Source: Ferribacterium limneticum
GTDB taxonomy: Bacteria; Pseudomonadota; Gammaproteobacteria; Burkholderiales; Rhodocyclaceae
NCBI RefSeq assembly: GCF_020510565.1
Contig: NZ_CP075189.1
Span: 1,782,501 to 1,846,500 of the forward strand
DNA length: 64,000 bases
Reading direction: 5' to 3'
Of this stretch, positions 8,948-17,781 are shown in pieces. The position numbers were made by a program, and so were the translations under genes. Numbering within the stretch: position 1 is the stretch's first letter; every line of letters starts with the position of its first letter. Below the pieces are notes generated by a model that saw only the letters and a program-made list of their open reading frames with translations, had not been told where the DNA came from and did no database searches.

Positions 8948-10351
8948 TCAAGGCATCCAGAATTTCGAACTCTCCGTGACGGCGACCTTCGGATCGGCCA
9001 CGTCGGCCACGCTGAAGGTGATCGGCGCCGCGCCCGACGGCGTGGCCCCCGGCTCGGCGCTGACGATGGCTGTCTGGGTGCCGATCTCGCCACCCGGAAC
9101 GGTGATTTCGCTGTTGCTGGCCAGTCGCGCGCCGTCGATGCCGCCGATGCTGATCGTGAATTTGCGCGTCTGATCGCCGGTATTCATGATCTGCAGGCGA
9201 TAGGCGTTTTCGATCGAGCCGTCATCGGCTTCGCGTGACAGTACGTTGCGGTCTTTCAGGACATTGACTTTCAGCGGAATCCGCGTGGCAAGCGACCAGG
9301 CCATGGCCGTGGTCAGCGCGACGAGGATCGCCGTGTAAATGATGACCCGCGGCCGGGCGGCGCGGCGAATGATTTCCATCGTCGTGTAGCGCATGGTGAC
9401 GGCGTTTTCGGTCGAATAACGGATCAGGCCTCGTGGGTAATTCATCTTGTCCATCACCTGATCGCAGGCATCAATGCAGGCGGCGCAGCCGATGCACTCG
9501 TTCTGCAGACCGTTGCGAATATCGATGCCGGTCGGGCAGACCTGGACGCAGATGCCGCAATCGACGCAGTCGCCGAGCCCGAGGGCCTTCGGATCGGCCC
9601 CCTTGGCGCGCGGGCCGCGTGCATCGCCGCGCGCCGTGTCGTAGGCGATGATCAGCGTGTCGGGGTCGAACATGACGAACTGGAAGCGGGCGTAGGGGCA
9701 GATCTGCCGGCACATCTGGTCGCGCAGGAAACCGGCGTTGCCATAAGTGGCGAAGGCGTAGAAGACGACCCAGAAGGCCGACCAGGCACCGGGCGAGAGC
9801 GTGATCAGGTCATTGACCAGGTCGCGGATCGGCATGAAATAGCCGACGAAAGTGATCCCGGTCCATAGCGAAAAGAGCAGCCACGTCGCGTGCTTGGCGC
9901 TCTTGAGGGCAACTTTACGGGCCGACCACGGCGCGGCATCGAGCTTGATGCGTTGTGGGCGCTCACCCTCGATCATCTTCTCGAACCACAGGAAAATCTC
10001 GGTATAGACCGTCTGCGGGCAGGTATAGCCGCACCACAATCGCCCGGCCACGGCGGTAAACAGGAAGAGCGTGAAGGCGCCGAGGATCATGAGCAGGACG
10101 AGATAAATCGTGTCCTGCGGCCAGAGAACGAGGTCGAAGAAATAGAACTTGCGGGTGTCGATGTCGAACAGCACGGCCTGCCGACCGTGCCAGGGCAGCC
10201 AGCACAGGCCGTAGAAAATGATCTGGGTCAGCCAGACGAAAACCCAGCGCCAGCGGGTGTAGGGGCCGCTGATCGAACGGGGGTAAACCTTGGCGTCGGG
10301 ATCGACAACGGGCTTGATGTTGATGATTTTTCGCGGGGACTGCTCGGCCAT
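8948..10351 (-). CDS. ccoG: Cytochrome c oxidase accessory protein CcoG (RdxA/FixG)
   Basis: Membrane iron-sulfur protein that acts in copper delivery/redox for assembly of cbb3-type oxidase. It is about 467 aa from ATG at 10351 (GGAAAG box; longer in-frame starts lack support). It has several membrane helices (about 35-55, 80-105, 155-180, 195-215, 330-350), two ferredoxin-like clusters in DCVDCGICVQVCPTGID and ECIGCAACIDACD, and a C-terminal immunoglobulin-like domain typical of FixG. It is divergent from an NsrR-type regulator across a 129-bp gap with two candidate NsrR boxes, which points to nitric-oxide control. Confidence 0.92.
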   Translation of the reverse strand: MAEQSPRKIINIKPVVDPDAKVYPRSISGPYTRWRWVFVWLTQIIFYGLCWLPWHGRQAVLFDIDTRKFYFFDLVLWPQDTIYLVLLMILGAFTLFLFTAVAGRLWCGYTCPQTVYTEIFLWFEKMIEGERPQRIKLDAAPWSARKVALKSAKHATWLLFSLWTGITFVGYFMPIRDLVNDLITLSPGAWSAFWVVFYAFATYGNAGFLRDQMCRQICPYARFQFVMFDPDTLIIAYDTARGDARGPRAKGADPKALGLGDCVDCGICVQVCPTGIDIRNGLQNECIGCAACIDACDQVMDKMNYPRGLIRYSTENAVTMRYTTMEIIRRAARPRVIIYTAILVALTTAMAWSLATRIPLKVNVLKDRNVLSREADDGSIENAYRLQIMNTGDQTRKFTISIGGIDGARLASNSEITVPGGEIGTQTAIVSAEPGATPSGAAPITFSVADVADPKVAVTESSKFWMP

Positions 10352-10400
10352 AGTCTTTCCGGGGATGCCCATGCAAACGGATTGCGCCGCAGGCAGGCAT

Positions 10401-10423
10401 AAGATATAAATAAAATGAATCTT
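10401..10423. promoter_or_regulatory. Candidate NsrR box 1
   Basis: A 23-bp site reading AAGATATAAAT then AAAATGAATCTT, matching the length and both AAGAT...ATCTT half-sites of the NsrR consensus. It lies between ccoG and nsrR. Confidence 0.65.
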
Positions 10424-10447
10424 GATGCTACCAACCAAATCCGGCCT

Positions 10448-10470
10448 AAGCAATATTTTCAATACATCTT
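10448..10470. promoter_or_regulatory. Candidate NsrR box 2
   Basis: AAGCAATATTTT then CAATACATCTT; the right half-site AATACATCTT matches the NsrR consensus well. It ends 10 bp before the regulator's start codon, as expected for autorepression. Confidence 0.6.
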
Positions 10471-10480
10471 ATAAACAGCC

Positions 10481-10924
10481 ATGCGCCTGAGTACCTTTTC
10501 CGATTACAGCCTGCGCGTCCTGATGTATCTCGGCGGGCAAAGCGACCGGCTGGTCACCATCGCCGAGATTGCCGCGGTCCACGACATCTCGAAAGCCCAC
10601 CTCATGAAAGTGGTGCACCAGCTCGGTCTGAACGGCCACATCGAGACCTTGCGCGGCAAGGGCGGCGGTATCCGGCTAGCCCGTTCGCCCGGCGAGATCG
10701 TTGTTGGCAAAGTGATCCGGCAGTCCGAAGGCGATTTCGCGCTGGCTGAGTGCTTTGCCGGCCATTCCGCCTGCCGGATTCAGGGGGGCTGTGGCTTGCC
10801 GAGTATTCTCAATGAGGCGTTGAGTGCCATGTTTCTGGTGCTGGATGGCTATACGTTGGCGGATTTATTGCGGACGCCGCATGGGCTGATGGGGTTTGTT
10901 GATTCGGCTGTTGCCAAGGATTGA
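10481..10924 (+). CDS. nsrR: Rrf2-family nitric-oxide-sensing repressor (NsrR)
   Basis: A 147-aa Rrf2 regulator starting MRLSTFSDYSLRVLMYL, with an N-terminal winged helix and three cysteines C91, C98 and C104 that match the iron-sulfur ligand pattern of NsrR. It should repress its own gene and ccoG until nitric oxide destroys the cluster. The boxes at 10401 and 10448 support NsrR over IscR, which has a different cysteine spacing and operator. Confidence 0.88.
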   Translation: MRLSTFSDYSLRVLMYLGGQSDRLVTIAEIAAVHDISKAHLMKVVHQLGLNGHIETLRGKGGGIRLARSPGEIVVGKVIRQSEGDFALAECFAGHSACRIQGGCGLPSILNEALSAMFLVLDGYTLADLLRTPHGLMGFVDSAVAKD

Positions 10925-10954
10925 GCTCGGCCCATTTTTGGGGATTTCCCGTTT

Positions 10955-11514
10955 TATTGGCATGGGTTTCCGCCTTGTTGGCGGGCGTACTTTCTTTTGC
11001 TTCGCCAAAAGAAAGTAGCCAAAGAAAAGGCGACCCCGAGGGCGGCGCCGGCGTTGCCGGTCCCTTGCGCTACTCGGCAGGCCGGGCGGCTGCGGAACTC
11101 GGGCTTCGCCCTCAAACAGTCCTCGCCGACTGCCCCCGGCCTACCTGCGTTGCTCAGCGCCTTCCACGGGTGCCCCAAAGGCGTCCGGGATCAAGCGCTT
11201 TGCAAAAAAACAGACTTCCACGGTCAACCGGGAAAAAAGCCCAAAAATGAAATTTGCCATTCAGGCACCCAAGCTCAAAGACGGATTGTTTCACCGGGCC
11301 CCTTGAGAGGTGCCGAGCAACGCAGGGGCTGGCGGAAAAAGGGCGAGGACTGTCTGAGGGCGAAGCCCGAGTTCCGCAGCCCCCGCCTGTCCCGAGTAGC
11401 GCAGGGAACCGGCGCAGCCGGCACCGACCCAGGGTCGCCTTCTTTTTGCTTACTTTTTCTTGGCGAAGCAAGAAAAAGTGAGACGCCCCGCAAGGGCGGA
11501 ACCCCAAGCCAATT
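10955..11514. repeat. Long imperfect inverted-repeat element, copy 2
   Basis: A ~560-bp non-coding element with facing halves (ttggcatgggtttccgcc at the left, ggcggaaccccaagcc at the right) and short-element copy E at its centre. It shares long near-identical blocks with copy 3 in the same orientation and with copy 1 reversed. It fills most of the 787-bp gap between nsrR and dmpC; frames across it are not credible genes. Confidence 0.85.
11216..11254 (-). repeat. Short dispersed element, copy E
   Basis: TTCCACGGTCAACCGGGAAA then AAAGCCCAAAAATGAAAT, reverse orientation with one extra G in the core. It lies at the centre of long repeat copy 2. Confidence 0.8.
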
Positions 11515-11546
11515 ACGAAGGCCATCCGATAAAACCAACCCCGATC

Positions 11547-11564
11547 CCACGGTCAACCGGAAAT
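11547..11564 (-). repeat. Short dispersed element, copy F (core half only)
   Basis: CCACGGTCAACCGGAAAT holds the exact 14-mer core in reverse, without the T-rich half. It is 33 bp outside long repeat copy 2 and abuts the GATACC/GGTATC operator-like repeats. Confidence 0.7.
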
Positions 11565-11613
11565 GATACCTAACCGGTATCAATAAACCAGAAACAAGGT
11601 ATTGGACGGTATC
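11565..11613. promoter_or_regulatory. Operator-like GATACC / GGTATC repeats upstream of the meta-pathway operon
   Basis: GATACC-TAACC-GGTATC forms an inverted repeat at 11565-11581, and a third GGTATC lies at 11608-11613, 32 bp (about three helical turns) further on. The spacing suits a cooperatively binding regulator. No -24/-12 promoter with correct spacing was found here, so the binder is unknown. Confidence 0.4.
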
Positions 11614-11711
11614 AGCACCCCACCCCTAGACTAATTTCCACTCGGCCATGCCCGATGACTGAACAATATTCCTGTTCGCCGCGACGGCGGGCAGCCAAGC
11701 AAGGAGAGACC

Positions 11712-13172
11712 GTGCAGCTGATCAAGAATTTCATCAACGGTGAGTTTGTCGAGGGAAGCGAAGGCAAGACCTTCGAGAAGCGTTCTCCACTCGACAACAA
11801 AGTCATTGCGCACGTTTCCGAGGCCGGCAAGGCCGACGTCGACGCCGCCGTGCGCGCCGCCCACGCTGCCCGCAATGGCGTCTGGGGTGGCCTGACCACC
11901 GACCAGCGCGTCGATCTGCTTTACGGCGTGGCCGACGAAATCACCCGCCGCTTCGAGGACTTCGTCGCCGCCGAAATGGCCGATACCGGCCAGCCCAACC
12001 ATGTCATGCGCCATGTTTTCATTCCGCGCGGCGCGGCCAATTTCAAGGTCTTCGCCGACGTCGTCAAGAACGTCCCGAGCGAGTCCTTCCAGATGGCGAC
12101 GCCGGACGGTGCCGGTGCGTTGAATTACGCCATCCGTGTCCCGAAAGGCGTGGTTGGCGTCATCTCCCCGTGGAATGCGCCTTTCCTGCTGATGACCTGG
12201 AAAGTCGGCCCGGCGCTGGCCTGCGGCAACACCGTCGTCGTCAAACCGTCCGAAGAAACGCCGCTGACCACCACGCTGCTCGGCGAAGTGATGAACACCG
12301 TTGGTATTCCGAAAGGTGTCTTCAATGTCATCCAGGGTTTCGGCCCGAATTCGGCTGGCGAATTTTTGACCCGGCATCCGCTGGTCGATGCCATCACCTT
12401 CACCGGAGAAACGCGCACCGGCACGGCGATCATGAAGGCCGCCGCCGAAGGCATGCGCGATGTGTCCTTCGAGCTCGGCGGCAAGAATGCCGGCATCGTT
12501 TTCGCTGATGCTGACTTCGATGCAGCGGTCGACGGCATTTTCCGCTCGGCTTTCCTCAATTCCGGGCAGGTCTGCCTGGGCACCGAGCGCGTTTATGTCG
12601 AGCGGCCGATTTTCGAGCGCTTTGTCCAGGCGCTCAAGCTCAAGGCCGAAGCCGTCAAGTTCGGCCGTCCGGATGACAAGAATGCCAACTACGGCCCGCT
12701 GATCAGCGCCGAGCACAAGCAGAAGGTCATGTCCTACTACGCCAAGGCGGCGGCCGAAGGCGCCAATGTCGTGACCGGCGGGGGAGTGCCGACCATGCCG
12801 GCCGATCTGGCTGATGGCCACTGGGTGCAGCCGACCATCTGGACCGGCCTGCCGGAAACGACATCGGTCGTGCGTGAAGAAGTTTTCGGGCCGTGCTGCC
12901 ACATCAGCCCCTTCGACAGCGAAGACGAAGTCATCAACAAGGCCAACGCCAACGACTACGGTCTGGCGACGACGATCTGGACGACCAACCTGGCCCGCGC
13001 CCACCGTGTCGCGGCGCGTATCGAAGTCGGCATCACGTGGATCAATAGCTGGTTCCTGCGTGATTTGCGCACAGCATTCGGTGGCTCCAAGCAGTCCGGC
13101 ATCGGGCGTGAAGGCGGTGTGCACTCGCTCGAGTTCTACACCGAGACAAGAAACATTTGCGTGAAGCTCTGA
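11712..13172 (+). CDS. dmpC: 2-Hydroxymuconic semialdehyde dehydrogenase
   Basis: NAD-dependent aldehyde dehydrogenase that oxidises 2-hydroxymuconic semialdehyde, the product of catechol meta-cleavage, to 4-oxalocrotonate. It is 486 aa from GTG at 11712, chosen for the AAGGAGAG box 5 bp upstream and the family N terminus QLIKNFINGEF; an upstream in-frame ATG at 11655 adds an atypical arginine-rich lead. Seen: PWNAPFLLMTWK, nucleotide-binding FTGETRTG, catalytic glutamate in FELGGKN, and nucleophile C288 in NSGQVCLGTE. It is the first gene of the dmpC-E-H-I-F-G run. Confidence 0.92.
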   Translation: MQLIKNFINGEFVEGSEGKTFEKRSPLDNKVIAHVSEAGKADVDAAVRAAHAARNGVWGGLTTDQRVDLLYGVADEITRRFEDFVAAEMADTGQPNHVMRHVFIPRGAANFKVFADVVKNVPSESFQMATPDGAGALNYAIRVPKGVVGVISPWNAPFLLMTWKVGPALACGNTVVVKPSEETPLTTTLLGEVMNTVGIPKGVFNVIQGFGPNSAGEFLTRHPLVDAITFTGETRTGTAIMKAAAEGMRDVSFELGGKNAGIVFADADFDAAVDGIFRSAFLNSGQVCLGTERVYVERPIFERFVQALKLKAEAVKFGRPDDKNANYGPLISAEHKQKVMSYYAKAAAEGANVVTGGGVPTMPADLADGHWVQPTIWTGLPETTSVVREEVFGPCCHISPFDSEDEVINKANANDYGLATTIWTTNLARAHRVAARIEVGITWINSWFLRDLRTAFGGSKQSGIGREGGVHSLEFYTETRNICVKL

Positions 13173-13180
13173 GGCCAAAT

Positions 13181-13978
13181 ATGGACCAACAAAAGATAAC
13201 CGCCTACGGCGACGAGCTCTACGAAGCTTGGCTCGCCTGCCGCCCGGTGCGCCCGCTGCTCGAACGCGAGCCGGAAATCACGATTGAAGACGCCTACCAG
13301 ATTCAGGAACGTTTCGTTGCCCGCCGCGTGCAGGCTGGCGAGACGATCATCGGCAAGAAAATCGGGGCGACCAGCAAGCCGGTGCAGGATTTTCTCGGCG
13401 TTTATCAGCCCGACTTCGGCATGCTGCTCTCGGGCATGGTCTATCAGGAAGGCGACACCATCGATCTCGCCACGCTGATCCAGCCCAAGGCCGAGGCCGA
13501 ACTGGCCTTCGTCCTTAAGGCAGACCTGGAAGGCCCAGGCATCACGGCGATGGATGTCATCCGCGCCACCGATTACGTGCTGCCCTGTTTTGAGATCGTC
13601 GATTCGCGCATCACCGACTGGAAGATCAAGATTCAGGACACCGTCGCTGACAACGCTTCCTGCGGTGTTTACGTGCTGGGCAAAACCAAGGGTGACCCGC
13701 GCAAGCTGGACATCACGCTGGCCGGCATGGTGCTGGAGAAGAATGGCGAACTGTTCTCGACCGGCGTCGGCGCTGCCGTGCAGGGCTCGCCGGCCAATGC
13801 CGTTGCCTGGTTGGCCAATACGCTGGGTGAGTTGGGCATTCCCTTCAAGGCCGGCGAGGTGATTCTCTCCGGTTCGCAATCGGCCCTCGTGCCGGTCGTC
13901 GATGGCGACGAACTGGTGTGCACGGTCGGCGGCCTCGGCACCTGCTCGGTCAAATTCGCCGGAAGGAGCAAAGCATGA
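13181..13978 (+). CDS. dmpE: 2-Oxopent-4-enoate hydratase
   Basis: Hydratase converting 2-hydroxypenta-2,4-dienoate to 4-hydroxy-2-oxovalerate. It is 265 aa from ATG at 13181 (GAGG box), with the MhpD/DmpE signature GKKIGATSKPVQ, metal-binding acidic residues in QPKAEAELAFVL and CFEIVDSRI, and NASCGVYVLG. It overlaps the next gene by 4 bp. It belongs to the same fold as the neighbouring decarboxylase; assignment as hydratase rests on GKKIGATS and on gene order. Confidence 0.88.
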   Translation: MDQQKITAYGDELYEAWLACRPVRPLLEREPEITIEDAYQIQERFVARRVQAGETIIGKKIGATSKPVQDFLGVYQPDFGMLLSGMVYQEGDTIDLATLIQPKAEAELAFVLKADLEGPGITAMDVIRATDYVLPCFEIVDSRITDWKIKIQDTVADNASCGVYVLGKTKGDPRKLDITLAGMVLEKNGELFSTGVGAAVQGSPANAVAWLANTLGELGIPFKAGEVILSGSQSALVPVVDGDELVCTVGGLGTCSVKFAGRSKA

Positions 13979-14778
13979 GCATGGACTTCACACTCGGCCG
14001 CGACGCCATCGCCCGCCTGTGCGATCGCGTCGAGGCTGCGCAGCAGGGCGCCTACGCCATTCCCAAGCTGACCGACGACTACCCGAACATGACCATCGGC
14101 GACGGCTACGCCGTGCAGCTCGAACTGCGTCGCCGCTTCATCGCCCAGGGGCACCGGCAGGTCGGCTGGAAAGCCGGCCTGACCTCGAAAGCCAAGATGA
14201 TCCAGATGGGCGTCAATGTGCCATCCATCGGCTTCCTGACTGACCGCATGGCGCGTCCGGAAAGCTCGGCCATCAAGACCTCCGATCTGGTCCACCCGCG
14301 CGTCGAGTGTGAAGTCGCCTTTGTCATGAAGAAGGGGCTCAAAGGCCCGGGCTGCACGCGGCAGGATGTGCTCGATGCCACCGACTACGTGCTGCCGGCG
14401 GTCGAAATCATCGACTCGCGCTTCTCCGGCTTCAAGTTCGATCTGCCCAGTGTCGTCGCCGACAACGGTTCTTCGGCCCGCTTTGTGGGTGGTGGCCGCG
14501 CCCGTTATCCGGCCGATATCGACCTGCGCACGCTCGGCGTCGTGATGGAGAAGAACGGCGAGATCGCCACCCTTGGCGCCTCGGCCGCCGTGCTCGGCCA
14601 TCCGGCCGAAGCCATCGCCATGCTGGTCAATATCCTCGCCGAACTGGGCGAGGAATTGCCAGCTGGCAGCTTCGTCATGAGCGGCGGCATCACCGAAGCC
14701 ATTCCGGTCAAGCCGGGCGACAGCATCGTGGCGCGCTTCCAGGAGCTGGGCAGCGTATCCATGCGTTTTATTGAATAG
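13975..14778 (+). CDS. dmpH: 4-Oxalocrotonate decarboxylase
   Basis: Metal-dependent decarboxylase turning 2-oxo-3-hexenedioate into 2-hydroxypenta-2,4-dienoate; in known pathways it forms a complex with the hydratase. It is 267 aa, with ATG at 13975 after AAGGAGC and overlapping the dmpE stop. Motifs: GWKAGLTSKAKMIQMG, HPRVECEVAFVMKKGL, and PAVEIIDSRFSGFKF (metal ligands). Confidence 0.88.
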   Translation: MSMDFTLGRDAIARLCDRVEAAQQGAYAIPKLTDDYPNMTIGDGYAVQLELRRRFIAQGHRQVGWKAGLTSKAKMIQMGVNVPSIGFLTDRMARPESSAIKTSDLVHPRVECEVAFVMKKGLKGPGCTRQDVLDATDYVLPAVEIIDSRFSGFKFDLPSVVADNGSSARFVGGGRARYPADIDLRTLGVVMEKNGEIATLGASAAVLGHPAEAIAMLVNILAELGEELPAGSFVMSGGITEAIPVKPGDSIVARFQELGSVSMRFIE

Positions 14779-14789
14779 GAGATCACAAC

Positions 14790-14987
14790 ATGCCCATCAT
14801 CGAAATGCACCTGCTGGCTGGCCGCAGCGTGGAAAAAAAGCGCAAAGCCGTTGCTGCCATGACTGCCGCTTTGGTTGACACGTTGGAGGTCAGGCCGGAC
14901 CAGGTACGCATCCTGATTACCGAACATAACGACGAACAGTTCGCGGTTGGTGGCCAGATGGTCGGCCAGCGCAACGAAACCACCTGA
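14790..14987 (+). CDS. dmpI: 4-Oxalocrotonate tautomerase
   Basis: A 65-aa cytoplasmic enzyme that isomerises 2-hydroxymuconate to 2-oxo-3-hexenedioate. The mature N-terminal proline (MPIIEMHLLAGRS) is the catalytic base, and R40 (VRILI) fits the family. Usual length is about 62 aa. It is preceded by a GGAG box in AGGAGATC. It lies between the decarboxylase and the acylating dehydrogenase, as in known meta operons but with a changed order. Confidence 0.92.
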   Translation: MPIIEMHLLAGRSVEKKRKAVAAMTAALVDTLEVRPDQVRILITEHNDEQFAVGGQMVGQRNETT

Positions 14988-15005
14988 AAAGTGATTGAGA
15001 AAACG

Positions 15006-15920
15006 ATGAAAAAAATCAGATGCGCGCTGATCGGTTCCGGCAACATCGGCACCGACCTGATCTACAAGATCCAGCGCAGCCCCTTCCTTGAGCCGGTATG
15101 GATGGTCGGTATCGACCCGGAATCCGAAGGCCTCGCCCGCGCCCGCGACATGGGCCTGAAAACCACCGCAGCCGGTGTCGATGGCCTGCTGCCGCACGTG
15201 CAGGAAGATAATATCCAGATCGCCTTCGATGCGACCAGCGCCTACGTTCACGCCGAAAACTCGCGCAAGCTCAATGAGCTGGGCGTCATGATGATCGACC
15301 TGACGCCGGCCGCCATCGGCCCCCTGTGCGTGCCGCCGGTCAACTTGAAGGCGCATGCCGAAAAGGTCGAGATGAACGTGAACATGATTTCGTGCGCCGG
15401 CCAGGCGACGATTCCCATCGTCTTCGCCGTCTCGCGCATTCAGGCCGTCGGCTATGGCGAGATCGTTGCCAGCCTGGCCTCGAAGTCGATTGGCCCGGGC
15501 ACCCGCGCCAATCTCGATGAATTCACCTACACCACCTCGAATGCCATCGAAGTCGTCGGCGGCGCCCGCAAGGGCAAGGCGCTGGCCATCATCAACCCGG
15601 CCGAGCCGCCGATGATGATGCGCAACACCATTTCCTGTCTGACCGACGACGAGCCCGACCAAGCAAAGATCACCGAGTCGGTGCTCGAGATGATCAAGGA
15701 AGTGCAGAAGTACGTGCCGGGCTACCGGCTGGTTAACGGCCCGCTGTTCGACGGCAAGCGCGTCACGGTCTTCATGGAAGTCGCGGGCCTCGGCGACTAC
15801 CTGCCCAAGTACGCCGGCAATCTCGACATCATGACCGCAGCCGCGACGCGCACGGCCGAAATGTTCGCCCAGGAAATCATCGCTGGCACCATCCAGCTCA
15901 AGTCACCGGAGGTCGCGTAA
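15006..15920 (+). CDS. dmpF: Acetaldehyde dehydrogenase (acylating)
   Basis: Converts acetaldehyde, CoA and NAD+ to acetyl-CoA; it channels acetaldehyde from the aldolase encoded next. It is about 304 aa from ATG at 15006 (an in-frame GTG at 14991 adds five residues). Motifs: Rossmann [10 protein letters not shown], catalytic cysteine in MISCAGQAT, and [17 protein letters not shown]. The stop overlaps the aldolase start (TAATG), which supports the known DmpG/DmpF complex. Confidence 0.93.
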   Translation: MKKIRCALIGSGNIGTDLIYKIQRSPFLEPVWMVGIDPESEGLARARDMGLKTTAAGVDGLLPHVQEDNIQIAFDATSAYVHAENSRKLNELGVMMIDLTPAAIGPLCVPPVNLKAHAEKVEMNVNMISCAGQATIPIVFAVSRIQAVGYGEIVASLASKSIGPGTRANLDEFTYTTSNAIEVVGGARKGKALAIINPAEPPMMMRNTISCLTDDEPDQAKITESVLEMIKEVQKYVPGYRLVNGPLFDGKRVTVFMEVAGLGDYLPKYAGNLDIMTAAATRTAEMFAQEIIAGTIQLKSPEVA

Positions 15921-16975
15921 TGAGCGCCGATCAAAATCTCAAGGGTCGCAAGATCATCATCCACGACATGTCCCTGCGCGACGGCATGCACGCCAAGCGC
16001 GAGCAGATGAGCATCGAGCAGATGGTGACCATCGCCACGGCGCTCGACGATGCCGGCGTGCCCTACATTCAGGTTACGCACGGCGCCGGCATGGGCGGCA
16101 ATTCGTTGCAGCACGGCTTCGCACCGCACAGCAACGAGGAGTACATCATGGCTGTGGCGTCGCGGATGAAACAGGCCGTGGTGTCGGTTCTTCTCATTCC
16201 CGGCCTCGGCACGATGAAGGAACTCAAGTCGGCCTACGACTGCGGCGCGCGCAGCGTGCACGTCGCCACCCACTGCACCGAAGCCGACACCTCGCCGCAG
16301 CACATCGCCTTCGCCCGCAAGCTGGGCATGGACACCACCGGCTTCCTGATGATGGCCCACCTCAACACGCCGGAAGGCCTGGCCCAGCAGGGCAAACTCA
16401 TGGAGTCCTACGGGGCGCAGACGGTGTACATCACCGACTCGGCCGGCTACATGCTGCCGGCTGACGTCAAGGCGCGAGTTGCGGCGCTGCGCGCGGTGCT
16501 CAAGCCGGAAACCGAAATCGGCTTCCATGGCCACCACAACATGGGTATGGGTATTGCCAATTCCATCGCCGCGATTGAGGAAGGAGCCAGTCGGATTGAC
16601 GCCTCCGTGGCCGGGCTCGGAGCCGGGGCCGGTAATACGCCGCTCGAAGTCTTTGCCGCGGTGTGCGAGCGCATGGGCATCGTTACCGGTTGCGACCTGT
16701 TCAAGCTCATGGACATGGCCGAGGACATCATCGTGCCGATGATGGACCACATGGTTCGTGTCGACCGCTCTTCCCTGACGCTAGGCTTTGCCGGTGTCTA
16801 TTCGACCTTCCTGCTCCACGCCAAGCGGGCTGCTGAGCGTTTCGGCGTGCCATCGCGTGACATTCTGGTCGAACTGGGCCGCAAGAAAATGATCGGTGGT
16901 CAGGAAGACATGATCGTCGATACGGCGATGACCATGGCCAAGGAGCGCGGGCTGCTCAAGGATGCCGCCGCCTGA
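15920..16975 (+). CDS. dmpG: 4-Hydroxy-2-oxovalerate aldolase
   Basis: Divalent-metal class II aldolase splitting 4-hydroxy-2-oxovalerate to pyruvate and acetaldehyde. It is 351 aa of TIM-barrel HMGL-like type: [15 protein letters not shown] near residue 14 (metal and catalytic residues), [14 protein letters not shown] (metal histidines), and the C-terminal communication domain [16 protein letters not shown]. It makes a complex with DmpF and ends the core pathway. Confidence 0.93.
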   Translation: MSADQNLKGRKIIIHDMSLRDGMHAKREQMSIEQMVTIATALDDAGVPYIQVTHGAGMGGNSLQHGFAPHSNEEYIMAVASRMKQAVVSVLLIPGLGTMKELKSAYDCGARSVHVATHCTEADTSPQHIAFARKLGMDTTGFLMMAHLNTPEGLAQQGKLMESYGAQTVYITDSAGYMLPADVKARVAALRAVLKPETEIGFHGHHNMGMGIANSIAAIEEGASRIDASVAGLGAGAGNTPLEVFAAVCERMGIVTGCDLFKLMDMAEDIIVPMMDHMVRVDRSSLTLGFAGVYSTFLLHAKRAAERFGVPSRDILVELGRKKMIGGQEDMIVDTAMTMAKERGLLKDAAA

Positions 16976-17004
16976 TTGGCGCGGGTAACAGAGGAGAGGG
17001 AAAA

Positions 17005-17760
17005 ATGGCTGAAGCCAGGGAATGGGTCGTCGTCGTTGGTGCCACCGGTGCTTTCGGCTCGGTCATGGTCGAACGCTTTCTCGCCCGCGGCCTGGGTGTG
17101 CTCGCCGTGGCGCGCAGCGCCTCGTCGCTGGCCGATCTGGCCGCGAAGAATCCGGGGCTGGTGCCTTGTGCGGCCGACATTTCGGATGATGCTGCCATCG
17201 AGGTCATCAAGGCCGCGTTGCCCGGTCCTGTGCGCATGGTCGTCCATGGCCCCGGCGTGGCGGTGGGGGGCGGCGTGCTGACCATCGACACAAAAGCCAT
17301 GATCGACGCGGTCAATATAAAGGTTGGCGGCTTCCTGCGGCTGGTGCGTGCGGTCGACCGGAATTTGTTGCCCAATTCGCGACTGGTCGCCATCGGCGGT
17401 CATTACGGTTTCGAGCCGACGGCCTATGCCGCCGCGGCCGGCGTCGGTAATGCGGCGCTGGTCAATGTCGTGCGCCAGATGAGCCTGGCCTACGGGGCAC
17501 GCGGCATCACGGCGCACCTCGTCGCGCCCGGCCCGGCCGATACCGAGCGCTTGCGCCGGGTAGCGGCGGATCGCGCCAAGATGCTTGGCACGACGGTTGA
17601 AGCCGTCATGGACAGCATGCGCGCGGAGTCGTCGATTGGCGCTTTCACCGAGCCGGGCCAGATAGCCTGGGCGCTCGAAATGTTGCTGGCGCCGGAGGCC
17701 TCGGCAATGACCGGTTCGTCGCTCATGCTCGATTCCGGCCGTCGCCACGGTCTACCGTAA
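17005..17760 (+). CDS. Short-chain dehydrogenase-like protein lacking the catalytic lysine
   Basis: A 251-aa Rossmann-fold SDR. The cofactor loop GATGAFGS is intact near residue 12 and NVKVGG-like structural residues follow (VNIKVGGF). At the active site the tyrosine is present in PTAYAAAAG but the lysine of YxxxK is replaced by alanine, so catalysis by the normal mechanism is doubtful. The C terminus (LDSGRRHGLP) and stop codon are written by a degenerate short dispersed element. Position in the meta operon suggests an aromatic-pathway role, not established. Confidence 0.8.
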   Translation: MAEAREWVVVVGATGAFGSVMVERFLARGLGVLAVARSASSLADLAAKNPGLVPCAADISDDAAIEVIKAALPGPVRMVVHGPGVAVGGGVLTIDTKAMIDAVNIKVGGFLRLVRAVDRNLLPNSRLVAIGGHYGFEPTAYAAAAGVGNAALVNVVRQMSLAYGARGITAHLVAPGPADTERLRRVAADRAKMLGTTVEAVMDSMRAESSIGAFTEPGQIAWALEMLLAPEASAMTGSSLMLDSGRRHGLP

Positions 17761-17781
17761 AAAAGGGCCAAAATCGAAATG
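17747..17781 (-). repeat. Short dispersed element, copy N (gene junction)
   Basis: CCACGGTCTACCGTAAAAAA then GGGCCAAAATCGAAATG. It follows the consensus along 35 bp with a few changes, one of which creates the TAA stop of the upstream SDR gene, and it ends on the ATG of the downstream tautomerase gene. Confidence 0.65.

Noticed and set aside
10921..11583. Open frames in long repeat copy 2
   Set aside because: Same reason: frames differ between copies and include the poly-basic, low-complexity translations of the repeat arms.
11560..11712. Sigma-54 promoter before dmpC
   Set aside because: The best GG...GC pair (tGGacggtatcaGC) has a 9-base spacer instead of 10; not supported.
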